From: Anaerobutyricum hallii
GTDB lineage: Bacteria > Bacillota > Clostridia > Lachnospirales > Lachnospiraceae
Assembly: GCF_900209925.1 (NCBI RefSeq)
Contig: NZ_LT907978.1
Location: 2,017,001-2,081,000 of the forward strand
Direction of reading: 5' to 3'
Length of the DNA stretch: 64,000 nucleotides
The position numbers were made by a program, and so were the translations under genes. The notes under the pieces were generated by a model. That model was not told the DNA's origin, did not search any database, and worked only from the letters and a program-made list of their open reading frames with translations. This document shows, one piece after another, positions 8,989 through 18,463 of the stretch; positions within the stretch are counted from its first letter, which is position 1; each line of letters begins with the position of its first letter.

Positions 8989-9114
8989 TTTGTCCCCCTC
9001 CATCATGTTCTTTTAACATTTTTATTTGATGGAGAAATTTTATCATGTTTTCTTTTTACCAACAAGGACATCTGTCCTTTTTAAAAAAAAGCCAACAAAT
9101 CTGTCTGAATGAAA

Positions 9115-10173
9115 TTATTTTATTGCCCATCTCATTTTTGTAGATCTTGCTCTGCCGTTTCGATGGCATTCTTCTTTTGAAGGGCGGATGACATTCTTTG
9201 CCACTTCACTCCATAACCCTTCCTTCTGCTGTCTTTTCCAGATTTTCTTTACTAATCTGTCCTCTCCGGAATGGAACGTGAGAATCGCTACACGTCCGCC
9301 CGGTGCAAGTATATGTGGTAACTTTTCTAAGAATTCTTCTAGTACTTCAAATTCGCTGTTTACATCAATGCGAAGTGCCTGAAAGGTTCTCTGGCAAGTC
9401 TTCTTGATGATATCCTTTTTTTCTTTATCATCTGGCAGAAATACAAGCGCTCTTTCAATAACTTCTTTTAGCTGTCCTGTCGTATCGATTTGTTCTCCTT
9501 GACGAAATGTCCTCATAATCTCTTTTGCAATCTGTTCTGCATAAGGCTCATCTGCATTCTCACGCAGCATACCTTCTATTTCATCTCTGGTTAATTCTCT
9601 TAACCGTTCTGCTGCAGAAATTCCCTTATCCGGATTCAAACGAAGATCCAAAGGTCCTTCTACTTTATAAGAAAAGCCTCGTTCCGGATTATCAATCTGC
9701 ATGGAGGATACCCCAAGATCGGCTAATACAAAATCAAATAATCCATGTTCTTCCGCTACAAGATCAATGTTACGGAAATTCTGCTGTATGATCGTTAAAA
9801 TGTCTTCCCCATATCCTGCTTTCCTTAAACGATCCGTTGTTTTTACGATTTCAATCGGATCCACATCTAATCCATAGATATGTCCTTCGCCTTGGAGACA
9901 TTCTAACATCCTTCTTGTATGTCCTCCGTATCCAAGTGTACAGTCTAATCCTTTTTGTCCCGGCTGAATCTGTAAAAAATCCAAAATCTCCTGCACACAA
10001 ATAGATATATGCATTCCTGCCGGAGTACTTCCTTTACGGATTACTTTCTCAATCGTATCTTTATACTTTTCCGGCTGCAGTTCTTTATATTTCTCTTCAA
10101 ACTTTCTTGGATGCGTTCCTTTATAACGCACTCGTCTTTTATGTGGTTTTTCTAATTCTTTATTTTCTTCCAT
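9115..10173 (-). CDS. RsmH-type 16S rRNA (cytosine1402-N4)-methyltransferase, variant with N-terminal extension
   Basis: The catalytic part is clearly MraW/RsmH-like: LDCTLGYGGHTRRML (S-adenosylmethionine site) near residue 73, VLADLGVSSMQIDNPERGFS, and the C-terminal LTFHSGEDRLVKK with the final RARSTKMRWA. RsmH methylates C1402 in the ribosomal P site. Unusual here are a basic N-terminal extension of about 45 residues (KPHKRRVRYKGTHPRK, KYKELQPEKY) and the location outside the mraZ-rsmH-ftsL division cluster. A second, canonical rsmH may exist elsewhere, in which case this one could act on another site. The start follows AGGGGGTTCCT. Confidence 0.85.
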   Translation of the reverse strand: MEENKELEKPHKRRVRYKGTHPRKFEEKYKELQPEKYKDTIEKVIRKGSTPAGMHISICVQEILDFLQIQPGQKGLDCTLGYGGHTRRMLECLQGEGHIYGLDVDPIEIVKTTDRLRKAGYGEDILTIIQQNFRNIDLVAEEHGLFDFVLADLGVSSMQIDNPERGFSYKVEGPLDLRLNPDKGISAAERLRELTRDEIEGMLRENADEPYAEQIAKEIMRTFRQGEQIDTTGQLKEVIERALVFLPDDKEKKDIIKKTCQRTFQALRIDVNSEFEVLEEFLEKLPHILAPGGRVAILTFHSGEDRLVKKIWKRQQKEGLWSEVAKNVIRPSKEECHRNGRARSTKMRWAIK

Positions 10174-10288
10174 AGGAACCCCCTGTATAATTTTTATATA
10201 TTCTCATAATCTCTTGTATTTCATCTTATGAGACATCTTTTTATTCTTATATCATGATAACACAGGTTAACGAACAGAAACAACAAAA

Positions 10289-11623
10289 TCAGTTAATATA
10301 TCCTTGTTTTTTCTTCATCCATACATAGGCAATTACACAGATTATTACAGAAAGGAGAGAACCTCCTACTGTAGCCAATCCCATCGGAAAAAGGCTGGAA
10401 AATACTTTAGCTGTAATATACACTCCCGGTATTCTTACAAGAAGAATCGCTATAATGTTATGGATAAAGGAAAGTTCTGAATGTCCACAGGCACAAAAGT
10501 AACCACTGAAACTGAAATGGACACCTGCAAATATACAATCAAATATATAGCCCCTGATATACTGGGAACCAAGTACTACTACTCTTGCATTTTCTGTGAA
10601 CAATCCAACAACCGGTCCTGCAATAAACTGTATGATAATTGATATCATTATACCAAACCCTACAGTAATTATCACTGCATAATAAAGTATCCTCTGCGCT
10701 CTTTCTCTCTTGCCTGCACCGATATTCTGTGCTCCAAGTGCAGATACGGTAGAAAGCATAGAGGATGGTACCAGAAAGAGGAAACTGATAATTTTTTCTA
10801 CAATTCCTACTGCCGCAGCAGTATCGAGTCCCCGCCTGTTTGCAATAATAGTAATAATTATAAAAGCAATCTGGATAAATCCATCCTGCAGCGCGACAGG
10901 GATACCAATTTTTAATAATCGTTTTATTGTTTTCCTGTCTGTCTTAAAATCATTTTTGGAAAGAGAGATTCCTGTCTTTTTTTTCATAATAACGACAAGA
11001 GCAATCAGTACACTGATTGTCTGTGAGCAAGTCGTTCCTAATGCTGCTCCCGCTGCTCCCATATGCAGTTCGCCAATAAACAGATAATCTAAAATAATAT
11101 TTATAGCACAGGCTGCTGCAATAAAGTACATCGGGCTTTTAGAATCTCCTATTCCTCTAAAAATAGAACTGATAATATTATAGGCAGTAATAAAAGGAAT
11201 TCCCAGAAAACAGATGGTAAGATAAATAACTGTTTCAGAAACTGCTTCCTGTGGTGTTGACATTATGCCGACAATGGGTTTGATAAAAAATAAAAGACCT
11301 GCTGCTCCTGCAATTGCCAGCATCATAAAAAGAGTGACTGTATTCCCGATATCTTTGGCTGCTTTTTTCTTATTGCCCGCCCCAATCGCCTGTCCGATAT
11401 TAACCGTTGCTCCCATAGCAAGGCCAACGATCATTACCGTAATCATATGCATTACCTGACTGCCAATAGATACTGCCGTTATACTCGAAATATCTTCAAA
11501 CTGTCCGATAATAAACAAGTCGGCCATACCGTAAAGCGTCTGTAAAAAATAAGATAATAAATAGGGCAGAGAAAAATATAAAATACTCTTCAAAATACTG
11601 CCCGTTGTTAAATTCTTCTCCAT
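10289..11623 (-). CDS. MATE family efflux transporter
   Basis: A 444-residue polytopic membrane protein with twelve predicted helices in two homologous halves. The N-terminal LPYLLSYFLQTLYGMADLFI and the repeats AVSIGSQVMHMI and VPSSMLSTVSALGAQNIGAG are typical of multidrug and toxin extrusion proteins driven by Na+ or H+. The start follows GGGAGAAAATTTACA. It lies 15 nt after the mscS-like gene, so the two share a transcript. The substrate is unknown (cationic drugs, flavins or metabolites). Confidence 0.9.
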   Translation of the reverse strand: MEKNLTTGSILKSILYFSLPYLLSYFLQTLYGMADLFIIGQFEDISSITAVSIGSQVMHMITVMIVGLAMGATVNIGQAIGAGNKKKAAKDIGNTVTLFMMLAIAGAAGLLFFIKPIVGIMSTPQEAVSETVIYLTICFLGIPFITAYNIISSIFRGIGDSKSPMYFIAAACAINIILDYLFIGELHMGAAGAALGTTCSQTISVLIALVVIMKKKTGISLSKNDFKTDRKTIKRLLKIGIPVALQDGFIQIAFIIITIIANRRGLDTAAAVGIVEKIISFLFLVPSSMLSTVSALGAQNIGAGKRERAQRILYYAVIITVGFGIMISIIIQFIAGPVVGLFTENARVVVLGSQYIRGYIFDCIFAGVHFSFSGYFCACGHSELSFIHNIIAILLVRIPGVYITAKVFSSLFPMGLATVGGSLLSVIICVIAYVWMKKKQGYIN

Positions 11624-11638
11624 TGTAAATTTTCTCCC

Positions 11639-12505
11639 TTATTCTTTTTCCTGCGGAATCAAATTTACATCAAGCTGTTCAAATGGAATAGCAATATTGT
11701 TATTGTCAAATTCTTCTTTAATTTCTTCCAATACTCTCCAACGTGATTCCCAATAATCCTCTGTTTTTACCCAGTAACGAATCCCTATATCTATAGAACT
11801 TGCCTGAAATTCATTTACGTAAATTTTAACCGGCTCATCTGTAATTCTTGCCGGTTCTTTTTCTATTAAAGCATTTAATACTTTTCTGACTTTTTTGATA
11901 TCTTCACTATATTCAATACCGACATTCAGATCAACACGTCGTTTTTCCTGATAAGTTACATTCGTAATACTAGCATTTGATAAATTTCCATTTGGTATCA
12001 TGATCGCTTTATTGTCTACACTTAAAAGCTTTGTATACATAATTCCAATTGCCTGTACAGTTCCTTCTTTCCCAGAGTTTCCTTCAATAATATAATCCCC
12101 AACCTGAAATGGTTTTAATAATAACAAAATAACACCACCGGCAATATTCGACAGTGAACCCTGTAAAGAAAGACCAAGAGCAAGACCGGCAGAACCAAGT
12201 AATGCCACAATAGATGAGGCTGCTACGCCAATCTTTGTTACCGCCATAAAAATAACAAGTACCTTACCGCCAATCTTAATAAAAGAAAGCAGGAAGGTCT
12301 GCAGCGTTGTATCCATAATCGAACGCTCAAAAATCTTATGTGCCATTTTTACCACATAGGATACGATTTTAAAACCGATAAATAAAATCAGCAGTGCCCC
12401 GATAATGTCACCACAAAAATCTGCCAGTTTCACTCCTGTTTTACCAAGGTATTCATAGATAAGTGAGTGAGCAAAAGACTTCAATGAAGTTGCTTCTAAC
12501 AACAT
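11639..12505 (-). CDS. Small-conductance mechanosensitive channel (MscS family)
   Basis: MscS channels release solutes when membrane tension rises after hypo-osmotic shock. The protein has 288 residues, with three N-terminal helices and the pore helix GSAGLALGLSLQGSLSNIAG near residue 105. The beta domain starts at LKPFQVGDYIIEG and is followed by the alpha/beta cytosolic cage (YSEDIKKVRKVLNALIEKEP). The start follows AGGAGGTTTTT. The MATE transporter gene follows in the same direction. A family hairpin lies about 20 bp upstream of the start. Confidence 0.93.
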   Translation of the reverse strand: MLLEATSLKSFAHSLIYEYLGKTGVKLADFCGDIIGALLILFIGFKIVSYVVKMAHKIFERSIMDTTLQTFLLSFIKIGGKVLVIFMAVTKIGVAASSIVALLGSAGLALGLSLQGSLSNIAGGVILLLLKPFQVGDYIIEGNSGKEGTVQAIGIMYTKLLSVDNKAIMIPNGNLSNASITNVTYQEKRRVDLNVGIEYSEDIKKVRKVLNALIEKEPARITDEPVKIYVNEFQASSIDIGIRYWVKTEDYWESRWRVLEEIKEEFDNNNIAIPFEQLDVNLIPQEKE

Positions 12506-12524
12506 AAAAACCTCCTAAAAAAAG

Positions 12525-12627
12525 AAAAATGATATATCCCTGACATCGCTTTGGAGCGTGTGTTTAAAATACGGGAAAGCATCTTAAACATAGCGGCTGT
12601 AAAGCAGATGGGATATATCATTTTTTT
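12525..12627 (-). repeat. Long hairpin repeat, member 3
   Basis: The outer stem AAAAATGATATATCCC (12525-12540) pairs perfectly with 12610-12625. The inner stem is GTTTAAGATGC type (around 12561-12594). On the minus strand the flanks read CATCTGCTTTACAGCCGCTAT and ACACGCTCCAAAGCGATGT, close to member 1, whose stems differ. It lies between the asd stop and mscS, where it can end asd transcription. Confidence 0.72.
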
Positions 12628-12716
12628 ATCTCAGTCGAGAAGACTCCCACCTCTTTCAGGTGGTGAGTGACGGCTCGACTTGAATTTTCGTCTATATCAA
12701 ATCTACAAATCCGAAT

Positions 12717-13802
12717 TTATTTTGCTGTGATATATCCCTGTGCTGTTAATAATTCTGCACAAAGTACAGCTCCGCCGGCTGCGCCACGTACTGTATTATG
12801 AGATAATCCTACAAATTTATAATCAAACATTGTATCTTCTCTTAAACGTCCCATGGAAATTCCCATTCCATTTTCAAAATCAATGTCTAATTTAACCTGT
12901 GGGCGATTATCTTCTTCCATGTAACGAATAAACTGTTTTGGTGCACTTGGAAGTTCCAGCTCCTGTGGAAGTCCCTTAAAGTTTTCCCAACGATCGATGA
13001 TTTCTTCTTTTGTTGGTTTCTTTTCAAAGTTCACGAATACAGCAGCAGTATGTCCATCAAGTACAGGTACACGAATGCACTGTGTTGTAATTAATGGAGC
13101 GGCTGCCTTTTCAATCTTACCATCTACAACTTTACCAAATAATCTTAATGGTTCCTGTTCGGATTTTTCTTCTTCTCCTCCGATAAATGGGATGATATTC
13201 TCTACCATTTCCGGCCAGTCTTTAAATGTCTTTCCTGCTCCGGAAATTGCCTGATATGTTGTTGCAACTACTTCTTTAGGACCAAACTCTTTTAAGGCAA
13301 AAAGTGCAGGCGCATAGCTCTGAATAGAGCAGTTCGGTTTTACTGCTACAAATCCTCTCTTTGTTCCAAGACGCTTTTTCTGCGCTTCGATTACTTCAAA
13401 ATGTTCTGGATTGATTTCTGGTACAACCATCGGTACATCCGGTGTCCATCTGTGTGCACTGTTGTTAGAAACAACTGGTGTTTCTGTCTTTGCATATGCA
13501 TCTTCGATCGCACGAATCTCTTCTTTGCTCATATCTACAGCACTGAATACGAAATCTACTTCAGAAGCCACTTTTTCTACTTCGTTTACGTTCATTACTA
13601 CAATGTTCTTTACTGCTTCCGGCATTGCTTTGTGCATTTTCCATCTTCCGCCTACTGCTTCTTCGTATGTTTTACCTGCAGAACGTGGACTTGCTGCAAT
13701 TGCTACTACTTCAAACCATGGGTGATTCTCTAAAAGAGAGATAAATCTCTGTCCTACCATTCCTGTACCGCCAAGGATACCTACTTTTAATTTCTGATCC
13801 AT
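12717..13802 (-). CDS. asd: Aspartate-semialdehyde dehydrogenase
   Basis: Asd reduces aspartyl-phosphate to aspartate semialdehyde for lysine/diaminopimelate, threonine and methionine. The 361-residue length and the sequence resemble the archaeal/fungal-type enzyme: GILGGTGMVGQRF binds NADP near residue 9, the catalytic cysteine is in KPNCSIQSY, and SHNTVRGAAGGAVLCAE is near the end. It is the last gene of the run leuB-ilvD-ilvB-serA-asd. Its start follows AAAGGTGACATAGGAAA. Family hairpin member 3 follows within 100 nt and probably ends the operon. Confidence 0.95.
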   Translation of the reverse strand: MDQKLKVGILGGTGMVGQRFISLLENHPWFEVVAIAASPRSAGKTYEEAVGGRWKMHKAMPEAVKNIVVMNVNEVEKVASEVDFVFSAVDMSKEEIRAIEDAYAKTETPVVSNNSAHRWTPDVPMVVPEINPEHFEVIEAQKKRLGTKRGFVAVKPNCSIQSYAPALFALKEFGPKEVVATTYQAISGAGKTFKDWPEMVENIIPFIGGEEEKSEQEPLRLFGKVVDGKIEKAAAPLITTQCIRVPVLDGHTAAVFVNFEKKPTKEEIIDRWENFKGLPQELELPSAPKQFIRYMEEDNRPQVKLDIDFENGMGISMGRLREDTMFDYKFVGLSHNTVRGAAGGAVLCAELLTAQGYITAK

Positions 13803-13860
13803 TTTCCTATGTCACCTTTCTATAATTATCTATAATTATCTATGTTTATTTACCTGCTAT

Positions 13861-15024
13861 TTATTTAATAACTCTTACTTTGAGTACGCCTTCGATATCT
13901 GTGATATGCTGTACAGATCCTTCTGTAATCTGAGAATCCACATCAAAAATTGCGTATGCATAATCACCTTTTGTCTTATTACTCATTTCTGTAATATTAA
14001 TGTTATCTTTTGCAAATGCCCCTGTAAAACGAGTCAGCATGTTTGGAATATTTCTATGCAAAATAGAAATACGTCCCTGTGTCTGGCATACACCAAGCTG
14101 TGTATTTGGATAGTTTACAGAGTTTGTGATATTACCATTTTCCAGATAATCCATAAGCTGTTCTACTGCCATCTCTGCACAGTTATCTTCAGATTCTTCT
14201 GTTGAAGCTCCAAGATGAGGGAAGGCAATCACTCCATCTACTCCAGCTACCTTTGGTGTAGGGAAGTCTGTTACATAATGCGCCAGCTTGCCATTCTCTA
14301 ATGCAGCTACTAAAGCATCTTCATCTACAAGACCATTACGTGCAAAGTTTAGGATCACTGCATCTTTTTTCATCTTTGCAATGCCTTCTGCACTAATCAT
14401 GTTCTTTGTACTGTCTAACAGTGGAACATGGATTGTGATAAAATCACAGTTTTCAAAAATCTCATCGATAGAAGATACATGATGTACCGCTCTTGATAAA
14501 TTCCATGCAGACTTTACAGATAAAAATGGATCATATCCATAAACTTCCATATTTAAGTTGTGTGCTGCATTCGCTACGAGAACACCAATTGCTCCAAGAC
14601 CGATAACACCAATCTTTTTATTCTGAATTTCTCTTCCGGCAAATGCTTTTTTTGCTTTTTCCATTGCCTTTGTGATATTTGGGTCTTCTTTATTCTCTTC
14701 CACCCATTTGTTACCACCGATCAAATCACGTGATGCCAATAACATCCCTGCGATAACCATTTCTTTTACTCCGTTTGCATTCGCTCCTGGTGTGTTAAAT
14801 ACAACAATTCCTTTATCAGAATAATCTGCGATAGGAATATTATTTACTCCTGCACCTGCTCTTGCAACAGCTAAAAGATTCGGCACGTCCTGCATATCAT
14901 GCATAGCAGCACTTCTTACTAATACGGCATCGGCCTCCTGTAATTCTTCTACCTGTTTATATTCTTCTGTAAAAAGAGAAGTTCCGCATGCAGAAATCGG
15001 ATTTAAGCATTTATACTGAAACAT
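13861..15024 (-). CDS. serA: D-3-phosphoglycerate dehydrogenase with ACT domain
   Basis: SerA oxidises 3-phosphoglycerate, the first step of serine synthesis. The 387 residues contain the D-2-hydroxyacid dehydrogenase pattern. Key blocks are FNTPGANANGVKEMVI, the NAD motif KIGVIGLGAIGVLVA, and HVPLLDSTKNMI with the catalytic Arg, Glu and His regions (LNFARNGLVDEDAL, FPHLGASTEESEDNCA). The last 70 residues (ISILHRNIPNMLTRF onwards) form an ACT domain, usually the serine-sensing part. The start follows AAGAAAGGAAG. It is fourth in the branched-chain/aspartate operon, 28 nt after ilvB. No serB or serC is adjacent. Confidence 0.93.
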   Translation of the reverse strand: MFQYKCLNPISACGTSLFTEEYKQVEELQEADAVLVRSAAMHDMQDVPNLLAVARAGAGVNNIPIADYSDKGIVVFNTPGANANGVKEMVIAGMLLASRDLIGGNKWVEENKEDPNITKAMEKAKKAFAGREIQNKKIGVIGLGAIGVLVANAAHNLNMEVYGYDPFLSVKSAWNLSRAVHHVSSIDEIFENCDFITIHVPLLDSTKNMISAEGIAKMKKDAVILNFARNGLVDEDALVAALENGKLAHYVTDFPTPKVAGVDGVIAFPHLGASTEESEDNCAEMAVEQLMDYLENGNITNSVNYPNTQLGVCQTQGRISILHRNIPNMLTRFTGAFAKDNINITEMSNKTKGDYAYAIFDVDSQITEGSVQHITDIEGVLKVRVIK

Positions 15025-15051
15025 TATATATCTTCCTTTCTTATTTTTAAT

Positions 15052-16752
15052 TTATTTTAATTCACTCTTTTTCTTTTCTAAATCTTCTTCATTGAAAGCA
15101 TCGCTGATCGAACCGCCCGGTGCTACCATTGGCCATACTTTATCATCACTGTCAATGATACAGTCAAGTAAATACGGTTCATTAGAATCAACTGCTTCTT
15201 TAAAAGCAGTCTCAAATTCTTCAATCGTCTCTACACGCTTTGCCTTTGCTCCCATTGCTTCTGCAACCTTTACAAAATCTACTTTATCATAAAGAGTTGT
15301 AGAAGAATAGCGCTGTTCATAAAAAAGATTCTGCCACTGGCGAACCATACCGAGTACATGGTTATTAACGACTACTTCTATTACCGGAATCTCAGAACGG
15401 GTTGCTGTTGCAATCTCATTCATATTCATTCGGAAGCAGCCATCTCCAGCAATATTTACTACTACTTTATCCGGGCATCCGCACTTTGCACCGATTGCAG
15501 CGCCGAGTCCATATCCCATTGTTCCAAGACCACCGGAAGTAAGGAACTGACGAGGAGATTTATATTTATAATACTGTGCCGCCCACATCTGATGCTGTCC
15601 AACTTCTGTTGTAATGATCGCATCTCCTTTGGTAAGCTCATAAATCTTCTCAATAAGTCCCGGACCAGAAAGACGTTCCTGATGATAAGTCATCGGATAT
15701 TTTGCTTTCATATCCTGAATCTCTTTCATCCATTCTTCATGATGCTGCTGATTAATTCTTCTATTTAAAATAGAAAGTACTGCTTTTACATCACCGATGA
15801 TCGCGGTATCAATTAAAATATTTTTATTCACTTCTGCCGGATCAATATCAATCTGGATAATCTTTGCATGACTGGCAAATGTTTTGGCATTACCATAGAC
15901 ACGGTCACTGAAACGTGTACCAATCGCAATCAATACGTCTGCTTTTGATACTCCAATATTTGATGTCTTTGTTCCATGCATACCAAGCATTCCTGTATAC
16001 GCTGGATCTTCTCCCGGAAAAGTACCCTTTCCCATAAGCGTATCACAAACCGGTGCATCAATCTTTCTAACAAACTCCCGAACCTGCTCGCTGGCATCGG
16101 ATAAAATACATCCACCACCAAGAAGAACATATGGCTGTTTTGCTGCCTCAATCATCTCGATTGCTTCTTTTACACTCTTTTCTTTGATTGTCTCACAAAC
16201 TGGATGAATCACTGGTGGAGTCATTGATTCAAAGTAAGTTTTTGCTGCTGTGACATCTTTTGTGATATCGACTAAAACCGGACCTTTTCTTCCGGATTGT
16301 GCGATCTGGAAAGCCTCACGAATCGTATCCGCAAGCTTTTCAACATCCTTTACAATATAATTATGCTTTGTAACAGGCATTGTCACTCCTTTGATATCAA
16401 TCTCCTGGAAAGAGTCCTTTCCAAGAAGACTGACACCAACATTCGCTGTAATCGCCACAACCGGAATAGAATCCATGTAAGCAGTTGCCAGTCCGGTCAC
16501 AAGATTTGTTGCCCCCGGACCGGATGTAGCCATACATACTCCTACTTTTCCTGTTGCTCTGGCATAACCGTCTGCTGCATGAGAAGCTCCCTGCTCATGA
16601 GAAGTAAGAACGTGATGGATTTTATCACTTTGTTTATATAATTCATCGTAAATATTTAAAATAGCACCACCCGGATAACCGAAAACGGTGTCCACCCCCT
16701 GCTCCTTTAAACATTCTAATACGATTTCTGAACCATTAAGAACCTGCTTCAT
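15052..16752 (-). CDS. ilvB: Acetolactate synthase, large (catalytic) subunit
   Basis: This ThDP/FAD enzyme condenses pyruvate units to acetolactate for valine and leucine synthesis. The 566 residues show VFGYPGGAILNIYDELY with the catalytic glutamate in the following THHEQ-type segment (TSHEQGASHAADGYARATG). They also show the middle FAD domain and the ThDP/Mg motif GDGCFRMNMNEIATA near residue 437. The start follows AAAGGGTAATTTATA. It stands 20 nt after ilvD. No ilvN regulatory subunit is adjacent, so either ilvN is elsewhere or the enzyme is not feedback-controlled by valine through it. Confidence 0.94.
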   Translation of the reverse strand: MKQVLNGSEIVLECLKEQGVDTVFGYPGGAILNIYDELYKQSDKIHHVLTSHEQGASHAADGYARATGKVGVCMATSGPGATNLVTGLATAYMDSIPVVAITANVGVSLLGKDSFQEIDIKGVTMPVTKHNYIVKDVEKLADTIREAFQIAQSGRKGPVLVDITKDVTAAKTYFESMTPPVIHPVCETIKEKSVKEAIEMIEAAKQPYVLLGGGCILSDASEQVREFVRKIDAPVCDTLMGKGTFPGEDPAYTGMLGMHGTKTSNIGVSKADVLIAIGTRFSDRVYGNAKTFASHAKIIQIDIDPAEVNKNILIDTAIIGDVKAVLSILNRRINQQHHEEWMKEIQDMKAKYPMTYHQERLSGPGLIEKIYELTKGDAIITTEVGQHQMWAAQYYKYKSPRQFLTSGGLGTMGYGLGAAIGAKCGCPDKVVVNIAGDGCFRMNMNEIATATRSEIPVIEVVVNNHVLGMVRQWQNLFYEQRYSSTTLYDKVDFVKVAEAMGAKAKRVETIEEFETAFKEAVDSNEPYLLDCIIDSDDKVWPMVAPGGSISDAFNEEDLEKKKSELK

Positions 16753-16771
16753 TATAAATTACCCTTTCCAA

Positions 16772-18445
16772 TTATTTTAACTGGTCAACATCCAAAACTG
16801 CTCCTCTGTTTCCGGAAGTAACAAGTGCGGCATAACGACGAAGATAACCATCGGTAATCTTTGGTTCTCTTGGCTGCCATTTTTCTTTTCTCTTTGCTAA
16901 TTCCTCATCTGTAACATCTACATTCAAGCTATTATTCGGAATATCGATCTTAATGATATCTCCTTCTTCAATTAATGCAATTGGTCCACCAACGGCTGCT
17001 TCCGGAGATACATGTCCGATGGAAGCTCCTCTGGATGCACCGGAGAAACGTCCGTCTGTAATTAAAGCAACAGAATCACCAAGTCCCATTCCTGCGATTG
17101 CAGAGGTAGGATTTAACATCTCTCTCATTCCAGGACCGCCCTTTGGTCCTTCATAGCGAATAACAACAACATCTCCAGGAACAATATCTCCACCTTTAAT
17201 TGCTTTAATCGCATCTTCCTCGCAGTCAAATACTCTTGCCGGTCCTTCATGTACCATCATTTCAGGAACAACAGCAGACTGTTTTACTATACCGGTATCC
17301 GGTGCGATATTTCCTTTCAGAACAGCGATTCCACCCTGTGCCATATATGGGTTGTCAATCGGACGGATAACTTCTGGATTTAAGTTACGCACATCTTTGA
17401 TATTCTCCCCTACTGTCTTTCCTGTTACTGTAATCTGATCTTCGTAAAGAAGGCCTTTTTTACTAAGTTCATTCATGACAGCATATACACCACCGGCTTC
17501 ATTTAAGTCTTCCATATAAGTAGGACCTGCCGGTGCAAGATGACAAAGGTTTGGTGTCTTTGCACTGATCTCATTAGCAATATCCATGTTCAGTTCTACA
17601 CCTGCCTCATGTGCGATTGCCGGAAGGTGAAGCATTGTATTGGTAGAACATCCAAGAGCCATATCTACAGTCAAGCAATTTAAGAATGCTTTCTTTGTCA
17701 TGATATCACTTGGACGTACATTATTCTTTAATAATTCCATAACCTTCATACCTGCATGTTTTGCAAGGCGGATTCTCTCAGAATATACTGCCGGAATCGT
17801 ACCGTTACCCTGAAGTCCCATACCAAGAACCTCTGTCATACAGTTCATGGAGTTCGCAGTATACATACCGGAGCAGGAACCGCAGGTAGGACATACTTTA
17901 TTAACATACTCTTCTACTTTTTCTGCTGTCATTTTTCCAGCTTCATATGCGCCTACCGCCTCAAACATAGAGGAAAGACTTCTCTTTCTTCCATCAACAT
18001 GTCCGGCTAACATCGGACCACCGCTTACAAAAACAGTTGGCACATTAATACGTGCGGCTGCCATTAACAGTCCCGGTACGTTTTTATCACAGTTAGGAAT
18101 CATAACTAATGCATCAAACTGATGTGCCTTTGCCATACATTCTGTAGAATCTGCGATTAATTCTCTTGTTACTAAGGAATACTTCATTCCTGTATGACCC
18201 ATTGCAATACCATCACAGACAGCAATTGCCGGAAATACGACCGGTGTACCACCAGCCATAGCAACGCCCATCTTTACTGCCTGCGTAATCTTGTCAAGAT
18301 TCATATGCCCTGGAACAATCTCGTTATAAGAACTAACGATACCTACCAAAGGTCTTTCCATTTCTTCTTTTGTATATCCTAATGCATTAAACAGGGAACG
18401 ATGTGGTGCCTGCTGCATTCCTTTTTTTACATGATCACTATTCAT
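16772..18445 (-). CDS. ilvD: Dihydroxy-acid dehydratase
   Basis: IlvD dehydrates dihydroxyisovalerate and dihydroxymethylvalerate with an Fe-S cluster, the third common step of the isoleucine/valine pathway. The 557-residue length is standard. Cluster and active-site blocks are visible: [40 protein letters not shown] and [20 protein letters not shown]. The start follows GGAGGTTAATT. It lies 19 nt after leuB and 20 nt before ilvB in an evident operon. Confidence 0.97.
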   Translation of the reverse strand: MNSDHVKKGMQQAPHRSLFNALGYTKEEMERPLVGIVSSYNEIVPGHMNLDKITQAVKMGVAMAGGTPVVFPAIAVCDGIAMGHTGMKYSLVTRELIADSTECMAKAHQFDALVMIPNCDKNVPGLLMAAARINVPTVFVSGGPMLAGHVDGRKRSLSSMFEAVGAYEAGKMTAEKVEEYVNKVCPTCGSCSGMYTANSMNCMTEVLGMGLQGNGTIPAVYSERIRLAKHAGMKVMELLKNNVRPSDIMTKKAFLNCLTVDMALGCSTNTMLHLPAIAHEAGVELNMDIANEISAKTPNLCHLAPAGPTYMEDLNEAGGVYAVMNELSKKGLLYEDQITVTGKTVGENIKDVRNLNPEVIRPIDNPYMAQGGIAVLKGNIAPDTGIVKQSAVVPEMMVHEGPARVFDCEEDAIKAIKGGDIVPGDVVVIRYEGPKGGPGMREMLNPTSAIAGMGLGDSVALITDGRFSGASRGASIGHVSPEAAVGGPIALIEEGDIIKIDIPNNSLNVDVTDEELAKRKEKWQPREPKITDGYLRRYAALVTSGNRGAVLDVDQLK

Positions 18446-18463
18446 AATTAACCTCCAAGTTTT

